DNA of 64,000 nucleotides from Streptomyces sp. NBC_01463 (GTDB lineage: Bacteria > Actinomycetota > Actinomycetes > Streptomycetales > Streptomycetaceae): assembly GCA_036227345.1 (NCBI GenBank), contig CP109468.1, positions 6,262,001-6,326,000 on the forward strand, written 5' to 3'. The translations under genes were made by a program, and so were the position numbers. The notes beneath the pieces are model-generated. The model saw only the letters and a program-made list of their open reading frames with translations. It was not told the origin of the DNA and did no database searches. Below, piece after piece: positions 51,451-59,478 of this stretch; position 1 is the stretch's first letter; each line of letters begins with the position of its first letter.

Positions 51451-52914
51451 ATGAGCGAGCTTGTCGAACACGGAAAACTGTTCATCGGCGGGGAGTTGGT
51501 CGATCCGCTCGGGCGGGATGTCATCGAGGTCATCTCCCCGCACACCGAGCAGGTCATCGGCCGGGTGCCGCATGCCGCCGAGGGGGACGTGGACCGGGCC
51601 GTCGCCGCCGCCCGGCAGGCGTTCGACCACGGGCCCTGGCCGCGGATGCCGCTGGACGAGCGGATCGCCGTCGTCACGCGGATCAAGGACGCGTTCGCCG
51701 TGCGGTACGAGGAGATAGCCCGGGTCATCAGCTCGGAGAACGGCACCCCGTACACCTCCAGCGTCATGGTGCAGGCCCTCGCCGCGATGATGGTGTGGGA
51801 CGCGGCCATCACCGTCGCCCGCACCTTCCCGTACGAGGAGCGCCGCGACGGGGCGCTCGGGCCGCTGCTCGTACGGCGGGAGCCGGTCGGGGTCGTCGCG
51901 GCCGTCGTGCCGTGGAACGTCCCCCAGTTCACGGCCGCCGCCAAGCTCGCGCCCGCGCTGCTCGCCGGATGCTCGGCCGTCCTCAAGGTGTCGCCCGAAT
52001 CGCCGCTCGACGCCTACATCCTGGCCGAGATCGTCGCCGAGGCCGGGCTGCCCGAGGGCGTGCTGTCGATCCTGCCCGCCGACCGCGAGGTCAGCGAGTA
52101 CCTCGTCGGGCACCCGGGCGTCGACAAGGTCTCGTTCACCGGGTCCGTCGCCGCCGGGCGGCGCGTCATGGAGGTCGCCTCGCGCAACCTCACCCGCGTG
52201 ACCCTGGAACTCGGCGGGAAGTCCGCCGCCGTGATCCTTCCCGACGCCGATCTGGACACCGCCGTCGCCGGCATCGTGCCCTTCGCCTGGATGATCAACG
52301 GGCAGGCCTGCGTGGCCCAGACCCGCATCCTGGTGCCGCGGTCCCGCTACGAGGAGACCGCCGAGGCCTTCGCCGCCGCCGCCGGTGCGCTGAAGGTCGG
52401 AGACCCGCTCGACCCCGCCACCGAACTCGGCCCGCTCGTCGCGCAGCGCCAGCAGCAGCGCTCCCTCGACTACATCCGGATCGGGCAGGAGGAGGGCGCG
52501 AAGGTCCTGACCGGGGGTGGGCGCCCGGCGTCCCAGGAGCGCGGCTGGTACGTCGAGCCGACGCTCTTCGGTGACGTCGACAACTCCATGCGCGTCGCCC
52601 GCGAGGAGATCTTCGGGCCGGTCATCTGTCTGCTGCCGTACGGCGACGAGGACGAGGCCGTGAAGATCGCCAACGACTCCGAGTACGGGCTCAGCGGCAG
52701 CGTCTGGACCGCCGACACCGAGCGCGGCATCGACATCGCCCGCCGGGTCAGGACGGGCACGTACAGCGTGAACACCTTCAGCCTCGACATGCTCGGGCCG
52801 TTCGGCGGCTACAAGAACTCCGGTGTGGGAAGGGAGTTCGGGCCCGAGGGGTACGGGGAGTACTTCGAGCACAAGATGATCCACCTGCCCGCCGGGTACG
52901 GGGGAGAGGCCTGA
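51451..52914 (+). CDS. NAD(P)-dependent aldehyde dehydrogenase
   Basis: A 487-aa ALDH-superfamily enzyme that oxidises an aldehyde to the acid. Catalytic Cys287 in GQACVAQ, general base Glu253 in LELGGKS and Asn156 in PWNVP are all present, along with FTGSVAAGRRVM of the cofactor loop. The ATG at 51451 has GGGAGG upstream. The gene shares one base (TGATG) with a 3Fe-4S ferredoxin gene, a pairing seen around actinobacterial P450 systems for sterols or terpenes, so it may oxidise an aldehyde made by a P450. Substrate not determinable. Confidence 0.93.
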   Translation: MSELVEHGKLFIGGELVDPLGRDVIEVISPHTEQVIGRVPHAAEGDVDRAVAAARQAFDHGPWPRMPLDERIAVVTRIKDAFAVRYEEIARVISSENGTPYTSSVMVQALAAMMVWDAAITVARTFPYEERRDGALGPLLVRREPVGVVAAVVPWNVPQFTAAAKLAPALLAGCSAVLKVSPESPLDAYILAEIVAEAGLPEGVLSILPADREVSEYLVGHPGVDKVSFTGSVAAGRRVMEVASRNLTRVTLELGGKSAAVILPDADLDTAVAGIVPFAWMINGQACVAQTRILVPRSRYEETAEAFAAAAGALKVGDPLDPATELGPLVAQRQQQRSLDYIRIGQEEGAKVLTGGGRPASQERGWYVEPTLFGDVDNSMRVAREEIFGPVICLLPYGDEDEAVKIANDSEYGLSGSVWTADTERGIDIARRVRTGTYSVNTFSLDMLGPFGGYKNSGVGREFGPEGYGEYFEHKMIHLPAGYGGEA

Positions 52915-53147
52915 TGGGCGACCGGTGGAGCGTTGAGGTGGACCGCGGTGTCTGCATCGGGTCGGGGATGTGCGTGAATCACGCGCCGGACGGCTTCCGG
53001 CTGGACACCGCCCGGCAGTCGCACCCCGTCGACCCGGAGACCGACGCCAACGAAAAGGTCCTCGCAGCCGCCGAGGGCTGCCCGGTCGAGGCCATCACGA
53101 TCGCGCTGGCCGACTCGGGGGAAGTGGTGTTCCCGCCGGAGGACTGA
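52914..53147 (+). CDS. 3Fe-4S ferredoxin (P450 redox partner type)
   Basis: A 77-aa ferredoxin with Cys14, Cys20 and Cys56 arranged as C-x5-C ... C-P. The second Cys of a 4Fe-4S motif is replaced (CIGSGMC), giving the three ligands of a 3Fe-4S cluster, as in ferredoxins that feed electrons to bacterial P450s. It starts inside the TGA of the aldehyde dehydrogenase gene. No P450 is adjacent; the nearest in this window is the CYP125-like gene 20 kb away. Confidence 0.92.
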   Translation: MGDRWSVEVDRGVCIGSGMCVNHAPDGFRLDTARQSHPVDPETDANEKVLAAAEGCPVEAITIALADSGEVVFPPED

Positions 53148-53153
53148 GGGGAC

Positions 53154-53196
53154 GGGGGCGAAGGGGTGATCGACGACCCGGCACCTCCTCGCCCCC
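53154..53196. terminator. Bidirectional terminator hairpin
   Basis: 53154-53168 pairs with 53182-53196 (15 positions with one mismatch and one G-U) around a 13-base loop, between the convergent ferredoxin and binding-protein-like genes. Confidence 0.6.
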
Positions 53197-53197
53197 C

Positions 53198-53923
53198 TCA
53201 GGCGGGCGGGGCCACCAGGGAATCGGACCGGTGCGAGCGGCGCAGCGCCTCGGCCACGAAACCCGTGGCCTTCAGCTCCTCGACCACGTCCCGCAGGAAG
53301 TCCACCGTCTCGGGCTTCCGACTGCGGGTCGTCCCCACCGCCTGCCGGATCTCCATGAACCTGTCCTCGATCAGCCGCACCCCGTCCGGATCGGCCGCGA
53401 CGAACTCCGTCATCGGCTGCCGGATGCCGGCCGCGGCCTCCAGGCCCTGCTCGCGGAACACGTCGACGCCCTCCGCACCACGCACCACCGTCGCGTGCCG
53501 GAGGGTGCGGGTCAGGAACAGGTCGTACGCGGAGCCCTGCTTCACCCCGATCCGGACGCCCTCCCGGTCGAGGTCGGCCGCGGAGGCGAAGTCCGAGCCC
53601 GACGGTACGGCGTAGACGCCCTCGATCAGTACGTAGGGGGCGGTGAAGGCGACCTCGGCCTCCCGGGCCGGGTCGATCGCCAGGAAGCAGATGTCGGCCC
53701 GGCCGGTGGCCATCGCCTCGTACGACTTGCGGGCCGCGTCGAAGCAGAGGAGCTCCACCGGCACGCCCAGCCGCGCGCCGATCTCCCGCGCGAGGTCGAC
53801 CGTGACCCCGGCCGGATCGGCGGGCGTGCCCTGGGCCAGGACCGGGTTCCCGAGGTTGACCGAGGCCCTCAGCACGCCGGCCGGTGCCAGGTCCCCGGTG
53901 ACGGAGGCAGTCGCGATCTTCAT
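53198..53923 (-). CDS. Periplasmic-binding-protein-like (SBP_bac_3) protein without signal peptide
   Basis: A 241-aa protein of the family-3 solute-binding fold (amino-acid type): GVTVDLAREIGARLGVPVELLCFD, SYEAMATGRADICFLAIDPAREAEVAFTAPY and LDREGVRIGVKQGSAYDLFLTR are the usual landmarks. Unlike transporter subunits it begins directly at MKIATASVTGDL with no lipoprotein or Sec signal, so it should stay in the cytoplasm. It lies 37 bp downstream of the GAF/PucR regulator on the same strand, suggesting an intracellular ligand sensor or an enzyme-like use of the fold. No permease or ATPase is adjacent. Confidence 0.8.
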   Translation of the reverse strand: MKIATASVTGDLAPAGVLRASVNLGNPVLAQGTPADPAGVTVDLAREIGARLGVPVELLCFDAARKSYEAMATGRADICFLAIDPAREAEVAFTAPYVLIEGVYAVPSGSDFASAADLDREGVRIGVKQGSAYDLFLTRTLRHATVVRGAEGVDVFREQGLEAAAGIRQPMTEFVAADPDGVRLIEDRFMEIRQAVGTTRSRKPETVDFLRDVVEELKATGFVAEALRRSHRSDSLVAPPA

Positions 53924-53960
53924 GGACCGGAGTGTAGGACACCCGCCACGCGGGCGGCCC

Positions 53961-55943
53961 TCAGCGGGTGCCGGCGGGCCGGGTGCCCGACAAAAGGTGC
54001 AGTCTCAGGGCAAGTTGCAGTTCCAGCGCCCGGTCCGGCTCGTTCCAGTCCCGGCCCAGCAGCACCTGGATCCGGTCGAGCCGCTGCACCACCGTGTTCA
54101 CGTGGACGTGCAGCTCGTCCTTGGCCCGGATCAGGCTGCCGCCCGCGCCGAAGTACGCGCTGAGCGTCCGCACCAGGTGGGTGCCGCGCTGTGCGTCGTA
54201 CTCCAGCAGCGGTCCCAGGGCCGCCGACACGAACCCGTCGACGTCCTGCGCGTTGCCCAGCACCACGCCCAGGAAACCGAGCTCCTCCACGCACGCGCCC
54301 TCGCCGGTCCGCCCCAGCACCCGCATCGCCCGCAGACAGCGCGCCGCCTCCCCGTAGGCCTCGGCCAGTTCCCGGGGGCCGCGGGCCGGTCCGGCGGCGG
54401 CCACGGTGACGGGGGACTGGGCCAGCTGGCCGAGCTGGGCCGCCGCCGATCGGGCCGCGGGGCCCGCGGTCGCCGGCCCTTCCGCCTCGACCAACAGGAC
54501 CACCGCACCCGCGTGTTCGGCGCTCACCCCGTGGATGTCGCCGCCGAACAGATAGCGCATCGCGGCCGGCGCCAGCCGCTCCCGGGCCGCGGTCTCCGCC
54601 ACCAGCAGCAGATGCGGGCGGTCCAGGTCGATGCCCAGGCGGCGGCCCCGTTCGGCCAGGCCCGCCGGGTCGCGCCCGGAGTCCGTCAGCAGGTCCGCGA
54701 TCAGCTCGCCGCGTATCCGGTTCTCCGTCTCGGCCACCGTGCGCCGCAGGAGCAGGAGGAGCCCGGTGACCACCGCCGATCTCTCGAACAGCCGGCGGTC
54801 GGAGTCGTCCAGCGGCCGGCCCCGGTGCAGCACCAGGCCGGCCAGCAGCTCCTGCCCGGCCAGCACCGCGCAGACCACCCGCCCGTCGCGGTGCACGGCA
54901 CGCGCCCCCGTCCGGGACTCCTCGGCCGCCTCCGCCAGCCACCCGGCGTCCATGCTGTCCGCGGCGAAGCCCGTACCGTCCGGACGCACGGCGGCCAGCG
55001 GGCGGCCGCCCGGGTCGTGGATGGTCAGGGGGGAGCCGAGGAGCCCGGCCACGGCCGCCGCCACGTCCGTGACGTCCCGGCCGCGCAGCACCAGGTCGGT
55101 GAGCCGGTCGTGCGACTCCTCGGCCCGCTGCATGGCCGCCGAGTGCGCCCGTACGGAGGCGTTGGCCTCGGCCAGCTCCGCGTTCGCCTCCGCCAGTTCG
55201 GCGAGGGCCGATGTGGTGTCGGCGAGTGCGCGCGCGGTGTCGATCGCGATCGCGGCGTGCGCGGCCAGCGAGCACAGCAGCGCCACCTCGTCGGGGCTGA
55301 AGACCCGGGGCGCCCGGTCGGCCGCGAACAGGACGCCGATCACCTTCCCCGTACCGCCCCGGCTGGAGCCGAGCAGCAGGGGAACGCCCAGGATGGCGAC
55401 GAGGCCCTCGTCCAGCACCCCGGCATTGATGTTGCGGGTGTGGCGGAAGCGGTCGTCGGTGCGGTAGTCCGGGGTCGCGTACGGGCTCGCCGTCTGCGCC
55501 ACCAGCCCGCCGAGCCCCTCGCCCAGTTCCAGGCGCAGCCGCTGGAAGAGCACCGACACCGACCCGTCCGTCACCCGCATGTAGGTGTCGCCCGCCTCCT
55601 CGTCCGGGAGCGTGAGGTAGGCGGTGTCCGTGCCCAGCAGCATCCTGGCCCGGCGCACGATCGCCTTCAGCACGTCGTCCAGGTCGCGGGAGGCCGCCAG
55701 ATCGCCCGCCGTGTCGAAGAGCGCGGTCAGCTGGAGCTCCCGGCGCCGGTGCTGGCGCAGGGCGCCCCTGATCCGCAGCGCCGTGGCCGTGGCCCGTTCC
55801 ACCTCGGCGAGCTCGTCGGCGGGCACACCGTCCCCCCGCGCCTGCGAGGAGACCGCCCCCAGCGCCTCGGCGGGCGCGTCGTCGGCCAGCAGGTCGAACA
55901 GGCGCCGGAGGTGGGGTGCGGCGGAGGGGAGCGGTTCAGGCAT
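53961..55943 (-). CDS. GAF domain / PucR-CdaR type transcriptional regulator
   Basis: A 660-aa regulator. A helical N-terminus is followed by a GAF domain (about 70-240: LQLTALFDTAGDLAASRDLDDVLKAIVRRARMLLGTDTAYLTL, FSPDEVALLCSLAAHAAIAIDTARAL), a coiled coil (ALAELAEANAELAEANASVRA), a second ligand-type region, a GGDEF-like PucR middle domain and a C-terminal CdaR/PucR helix-turn-helix (LVRTLSAYFGAGGSLIRAKDELHVHVNTVVQRLDRIQVLLG). These regulators respond to small metabolites. It follows the 3-hydroxybutyrate dehydrogenase gene by 37 bp, so it probably regulates the PHB locus. The Shine-Dalgarno is weak. Confidence 0.9.
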   Translation of the reverse strand: MPEPLPSAAPHLRRLFDLLADDAPAEALGAVSSQARGDGVPADELAEVERATATALRIRGALRQHRRRELQLTALFDTAGDLAASRDLDDVLKAIVRRARMLLGTDTAYLTLPDEEAGDTYMRVTDGSVSVLFQRLRLELGEGLGGLVAQTASPYATPDYRTDDRFRHTRNINAGVLDEGLVAILGVPLLLGSSRGGTGKVIGVLFAADRAPRVFSPDEVALLCSLAAHAAIAIDTARALADTTSALAELAEANAELAEANASVRAHSAAMQRAEESHDRLTDLVLRGRDVTDVAAAVAGLLGSPLTIHDPGGRPLAAVRPDGTGFAADSMDAGWLAEAAEESRTGARAVHRDGRVVCAVLAGQELLAGLVLHRGRPLDDSDRRLFERSAVVTGLLLLLRRTVAETENRIRGELIADLLTDSGRDPAGLAERGRRLGIDLDRPHLLLVAETAARERLAPAAMRYLFGGDIHGVSAEHAGAVVLLVEAEGPATAGPAARSAAAQLGQLAQSPVTVAAAGPARGPRELAEAYGEAARCLRAMRVLGRTGEGACVEELGFLGVVLGNAQDVDGFVSAALGPLLEYDAQRGTHLVRTLSAYFGAGGSLIRAKDELHVHVNTVVQRLDRIQVLLGRDWNEPDRALELQLALRLHLLSGTRPAGTR

Positions 55944-55980
55944 GGCATCCAGCGTTCGTAGAAAGGGGGGGCGAGGCAGG

Positions 55981-56802
55981 TCAGTTCGCGGTCCAGCCGC
56001 CGTCCATGGAGAGCGAGGTGCCGGTGATGTGCCCGGTGCGCGGCCCGCACAGCCACAGGACCGCCTCGGCCACGTCCGCCGGCTCGATCAGCCGCTTGAT
56101 CGCGCTGCGCTCCAGCATCACCCGCCCCACCACGTCCGCCTCCGAGATGCCGTGCGTCCGTGCCTGGTCGGCGATCTGGTTCTCGACCAGGGGCGTGCGT
56201 ACGTATCCGGGGCTGACGCAGTTGCTCGTCACCCCGTGCTCCGCCGCTTCGAGCGCGACCACCTTGCTCAGCCCCTCCAGTGCGTGCTTGGCCGTCACAT
56301 AGGCCGACTTGTAGGGACTCGCGCGCAGCCCGTGCACCGACGAGATGTTGACCACGCGCCCCCAGCCGCGTTCGTACATGCCCGGCAGGGTCCGGCGCAA
56401 GACGCGGAACGGGGTCTCCACCATCACGCGCTGGATCAGCGCGAACCGGTCCGGCGGGAACTCGTGGACCGGGGCGACGTGCTGGATCCCCGCGTTGTTG
56501 ACCACGACGTCCACATCGGCCGGCAGCGTGTCGACGACCGAGGGGTCCGACAGGTCCACCACCCAGGCCGTCCCGCCGATCTCCTCCGCCAGGCTCTTCG
56601 CGGCCTCGCCCGACCGGTCCACGACGTGCACATGGGCGCCCGCCGCGGCCAGCGCCTGCGCGCAGGCCCGCCCGATCCCGCTCGCCGCACCGGTCACCAG
56701 CGCGGTGCGCCCGGCCAGGACCGGTTCTGCGGGGGGCTGCGGGGTTCCGCCGCCGGGGGAGGGGGCGGCGGGCTCGTGATCCGGTCTGCGGGAAGTCTCC
56801 AT
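55981..56802 (-). CDS. 3-hydroxybutyrate dehydrogenase (SDR family)
   Basis: A 273-aa short-chain dehydrogenase. NAD-binding TGAASGIGRACA, NNAG (VVVNNAGIQHVAPV), catalytic Ser in NISSVHGL and YVTAKHA (Y-x-x-x-K), then VSPGYVRTPLV and the C-terminal DGGWTAN typical of 3-hydroxybutyrate dehydrogenases (IQHVAPV and GLRASPYKSAYV also fit). It converts 3-hydroxybutyrate to acetoacetate. The divergent PHB depolymerase supplies 3-hydroxybutyrate, giving a complete catabolic step. ATG at 56802 with a weak Shine-Dalgarno; the disordered N-terminal 35 aa are atypically long. Confidence 0.92.
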   Translation of the reverse strand: METSRRPDHEPAAPSPGGGTPQPPAEPVLAGRTALVTGAASGIGRACAQALAAAGAHVHVVDRSGEAAKSLAEEIGGTAWVVDLSDPSVVDTLPADVDVVVNNAGIQHVAPVHEFPPDRFALIQRVMVETPFRVLRRTLPGMYERGWGRVVNISSVHGLRASPYKSAYVTAKHALEGLSKVVALEAAEHGVTSNCVSPGYVRTPLVENQIADQARTHGISEADVVGRVMLERSAIKRLIEPADVAEAVLWLCGPRTGHITGTSLSMDGGWTAN

Positions 56803-56828
56803 GGCCGTCACCGTAGGTACGCGGCGGC

Positions 56829-56841
56829 CCGTGTCACACGG
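56829..56841. promoter_or_regulatory. Operator-like palindrome in PHB divergent promoter
   Basis: CCGTGTCACACGG is a perfect dyad 27 bp upstream of the 3-hydroxybutyrate dehydrogenase start. A looser ACACC...GGTGT pair lies about 115 bp further right. Possible targets of the PucR-type regulator. Confidence 0.45.
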
Positions 56842-57059
56842 CGTCGGTGCACACACCCTCCCGCCCCCGCATGGTGGCGGCGTACATGGTGCCGCCCGGC
56901 GCGGGGCCGCCCCGCCGAGGGGCCCGGGGACGGCACAAGGGACCGGCCGCACACACCTGGCACCCGCCGGTGTCCGCCTGCCACATGGGCGTGCGCGGGC
57001 GCCGCTCATAGGTTCCGGCAGCAACCCGTACCCCGCACGTACCGACCAGGGAGGCACCC

Positions 57060-58538
57060 GTGCGCCCACCGATCCTGAGACGTCTCTTCCGCCGCGTCGC
57101 GTCCGCGGCCGCCCTCGGCCTGCTCGCGGCGACGCTGGGCGCCACGGCCGCCGCACAGCCGGCCGCCGCTGCCGGCGGCCTCCAGCAGGTCACCGGCTTC
57201 GGCTCCAACCCCGGCAACCTGCAGATGTACGCCTACACCCCCGCCGCGCTCCCCGCGAACGCGCCCCTGGTCGTCGCCCTGCACGGCTGCACGCAGACGG
57301 CCTCCGCGTACTACACCAACTCCGGCTGGCCGCAGTTCGCCGACAAGTGGGGCTTCTCCGTGGTCTTCCCGCAGACCACGTCCGCGAACAACTCCCTCTC
57401 CTGCTTCGGCTGGTTCGACCCGGCCGAGGACACCCGCGGCAAGGGCGAGGCCGCGTCCATCGTGCAGATGGTCGAGTACGCCAAGCAGCAGTACGGCTCC
57501 GACGGCCGCCGGGTGTACGTCACCGGGCTGTCGGCGGGCGGCGGCATGACCGCGGACCTGCTGGCCGCCTACCCGGACGTGTTCGCGGGCGGGTCCGTCG
57601 CCTCCGGGCTGCCCGCCCAGTGCGCGACCAGCCAGGCCGCAGCCTCGGGCTGCCAGACGGGGCCGCAGAAGCTGACACCCGCCCAGTGGGGCGACAAGGT
57701 CCGCGCCGCCTACCCCGGCTACTCCGGCCCCTGGCCCCGGGTGGCGATCTGGCAGGGCACGTCGGACTACACGGTCTACCCGGCCAACGCCACGGCGCTG
57801 CGCGACCAGTGGACGGACGTCTGGGGCATCGGCCAGACCCCGTCGTCCACCGACACCCTCCCCGGCAGCACCACCCGCAGCGTCTACAACGACGCCTCCG
57901 GCAAGCCGGCCGTGGAGACGTACTCCGTCGCCGGCATGGGCCACGGCCTTCCCGTCAGCCCCGGCTCGGGCGACCAGCAGTGCGGGACGACGGCCGCCTA
58001 CTTCCTGAACGCCATCTGCTCGACGTACTACACGGGCGTCTTCTGGGGCCTGGACGGCGGCACCCCGGGCGGGGGCGGCGACCAGCTCCCCGCGCCCGCG
58101 GGCGTACGGGTCACCGGCACCACGGACACCACCGCCGCGCTGTCCTGGAACGCGGTCGAGGGCGCCGCCTCGTACGCGGTCTACCGCAACGGCACGAAGA
58201 TCGCGTCGCCCACCGCCACCACCCACACGGACACCGGCCTCACCGCCGGTACCGCATACCGCTACACCGTGGCGGCCGTCGACGGATCGGGCAAGGCGGG
58301 TACCGCCTCGGCCCAGGTGACGGCGACCACCACCGGCGGCAGCACCCCGGCGAAGTGCTTCACCGCCACCAACTACGCCCAGGTCACGGCGGGCAGGGCC
58401 CACACCACCGGCGGATACGTCTACGCCAACGGCTCGAACCAGAACATGGGCCTGTACAACGTCTTCGTCACCCACACCCTGAAGGAGTCACCCGCGGGCT
58501 ACTTCGTGATCGCGGACAGCGGCTGCACCACCGGTTGA
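57060..58538 (+). CDS. Extracellular polyhydroxybutyrate depolymerase
   Basis: A 492-aa secreted enzyme. Signal peptide about 1-38; type 1 catalytic domain about 40-335 with oxyanion block LHGCTQT (74-80), lipase box GLSAG and nucleophile Ser158, Asp236 (GTSDYTV) and His295 (GMGHG). A Gly-rich linker leads to a fibronectin type III domain (about 345-435) and a C-terminal PHB-binding domain (CFTATNYAQVTAGRAHTTGGYVYANGSNQNMGLYN). This is the full extracellular PHB depolymerase architecture. GTG start with GGGAGG. Divergent from 3-hydroxybutyrate dehydrogenase. Confidence 0.95.
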   Translation: MRPPILRRLFRRVASAAALGLLAATLGATAAAQPAAAAGGLQQVTGFGSNPGNLQMYAYTPAALPANAPLVVALHGCTQTASAYYTNSGWPQFADKWGFSVVFPQTTSANNSLSCFGWFDPAEDTRGKGEAASIVQMVEYAKQQYGSDGRRVYVTGLSAGGGMTADLLAAYPDVFAGGSVASGLPAQCATSQAAASGCQTGPQKLTPAQWGDKVRAAYPGYSGPWPRVAIWQGTSDYTVYPANATALRDQWTDVWGIGQTPSSTDTLPGSTTRSVYNDASGKPAVETYSVAGMGHGLPVSPGSGDQQCGTTAAYFLNAICSTYYTGVFWGLDGGTPGGGGDQLPAPAGVRVTGTTDTTAALSWNAVEGAASYAVYRNGTKIASPTATTHTDTGLTAGTAYRYTVAAVDGSGKAGTASAQVTATTTGGSTPAKCFTATNYAQVTAGRAHTTGGYVYANGSNQNMGLYNVFVTHTLKESPAGYFVIADSGCTTG

Positions 58539-58546
58539 CACGTGCG

Positions 58547-58587
58547 GTGGGCCGGGCCCGGCAGACGGACTGCCGGGCCAGGCCCAC
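58547..58587. terminator. Bidirectional terminator, 18-position stem
   Basis: 58547-58553 pairs with 58581-58587 and 58555-58564 with 58570-58579, separated by a single G-A mismatch, loop of 5. It starts 9 bases after the depolymerase stop and ends just before the stop of the convergent hydrolase gene. Confidence 0.8.
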
Positions 58588-58590
58588 GCC

Positions 58591-59478
58591 TCAGGCGTAC
58601 GCGTACGCGACCAGCCGGTCGGCGACCTCCCGGCCGCCCCGCTCGCCCGTGAGCACCGTGTAGTGGTTCACGTCCTTCACCGCCACCGGCTCCACCCGCG
58701 TCCCGTCCAGGTCCGCCGCCGCGAGCCGGCTCTCGTCGTACAGCCCCTGCTCCTCGTCCATCAGACCGCGCGCCGCCCACAGCAGAGTCGCCTCAGCGGC
58801 CAGCCTGCGTACGGCCGTGAGCACCTCCTCGTCGAACAGGCCGACACCGTCCGTACGGATCGCCTCGATCCGGCACGACGAGCGCAGGGCGGGCTCCTCG
58901 CCCGCCAGATCGCGCTGGATGTACGCGTCCACCTCGTCCGACCAGGCGTCACCGGCGAACGCCGGGTGTGCCTGCCAGAAGGAGCGGTAGGCGGCCCGGT
59001 CCGCGAACGTCATCGACAGCCGGTCCATCGCCGGACCGATCACCGCCGTCAGCAGCTCGTCGGGCGTCAGATGCGTGGGCGCGGGGAAGCCGACGCCGCC
59101 GTCGACGAGCAGCAGCGGGCCGAACCGGTCCGGGTGGCGCACCGCGGCCAGCGCCGCCACGAACGCGCCCATCGAGTGGCCCGCCAGCACCACCCGGCCG
59201 AGGCCCAGGGCCTCGGTCAGGGCGGCGACGTCGTCCGCGTGCGCGGCGATGCCGTACGGGCCCGGAAGCGCTGAACTCCCGGCCCTGCCCCGCAGATCGG
59301 GGGCGATCAGCGTGACCCGGCCGGCCAGCTGCCGGGCCACCGCGCCCCAGGACAGCCCGTTGGCCGTGATGCCGTGCAGCGCCACCACCACCGGCGCCTC
59401 CGGATCGGCGGCGGGCCAGCGCAGAGCGGCCAACGTTCCCCCGCTCACCGGGACTTCGATCTCCTCGTACGGAATCAC
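58591..59478 (-). CDS. Alpha/beta hydrolase at the end of the liv operon
   Basis: A 295-aa alpha/beta hydrolase. Landmarks are VVALHGITANGLSWG (oxyanion His-Gly), APDLRGRAGS, nucleophile elbow AGHSMGAF and a late VNHYTVL with the likely catalytic His. No signal peptide. The GTG start overlaps the LivM stop (GTGA), so it is part of the importer operon and probably cleaves an ester or amide in the imported compound. The substrate is unknown; haloperoxidase-like or lactonase activity would also fit the fold. Confidence 0.88.
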   Translation of the reverse strand: MIPYEEIEVPVSGGTLAALRWPAADPEAPVVVALHGITANGLSWGAVARQLAGRVTLIAPDLRGRAGSSALPGPYGIAAHADDVAALTEALGLGRVVLAGHSMGAFVAALAAVRHPDRFGPLLLVDGGVGFPAPTHLTPDELLTAVIGPAMDRLSMTFADRAAYRSFWQAHPAFAGDAWSDEVDAYIQRDLAGEEPALRSSCRIEAIRTDGVGLFDEEVLTAVRRLAAEATLLWAARGLMDEEQGLYDESRLAAADLDGTRVEPVAVKDVNHYTVLTGERGGREVADRLVAYAYA

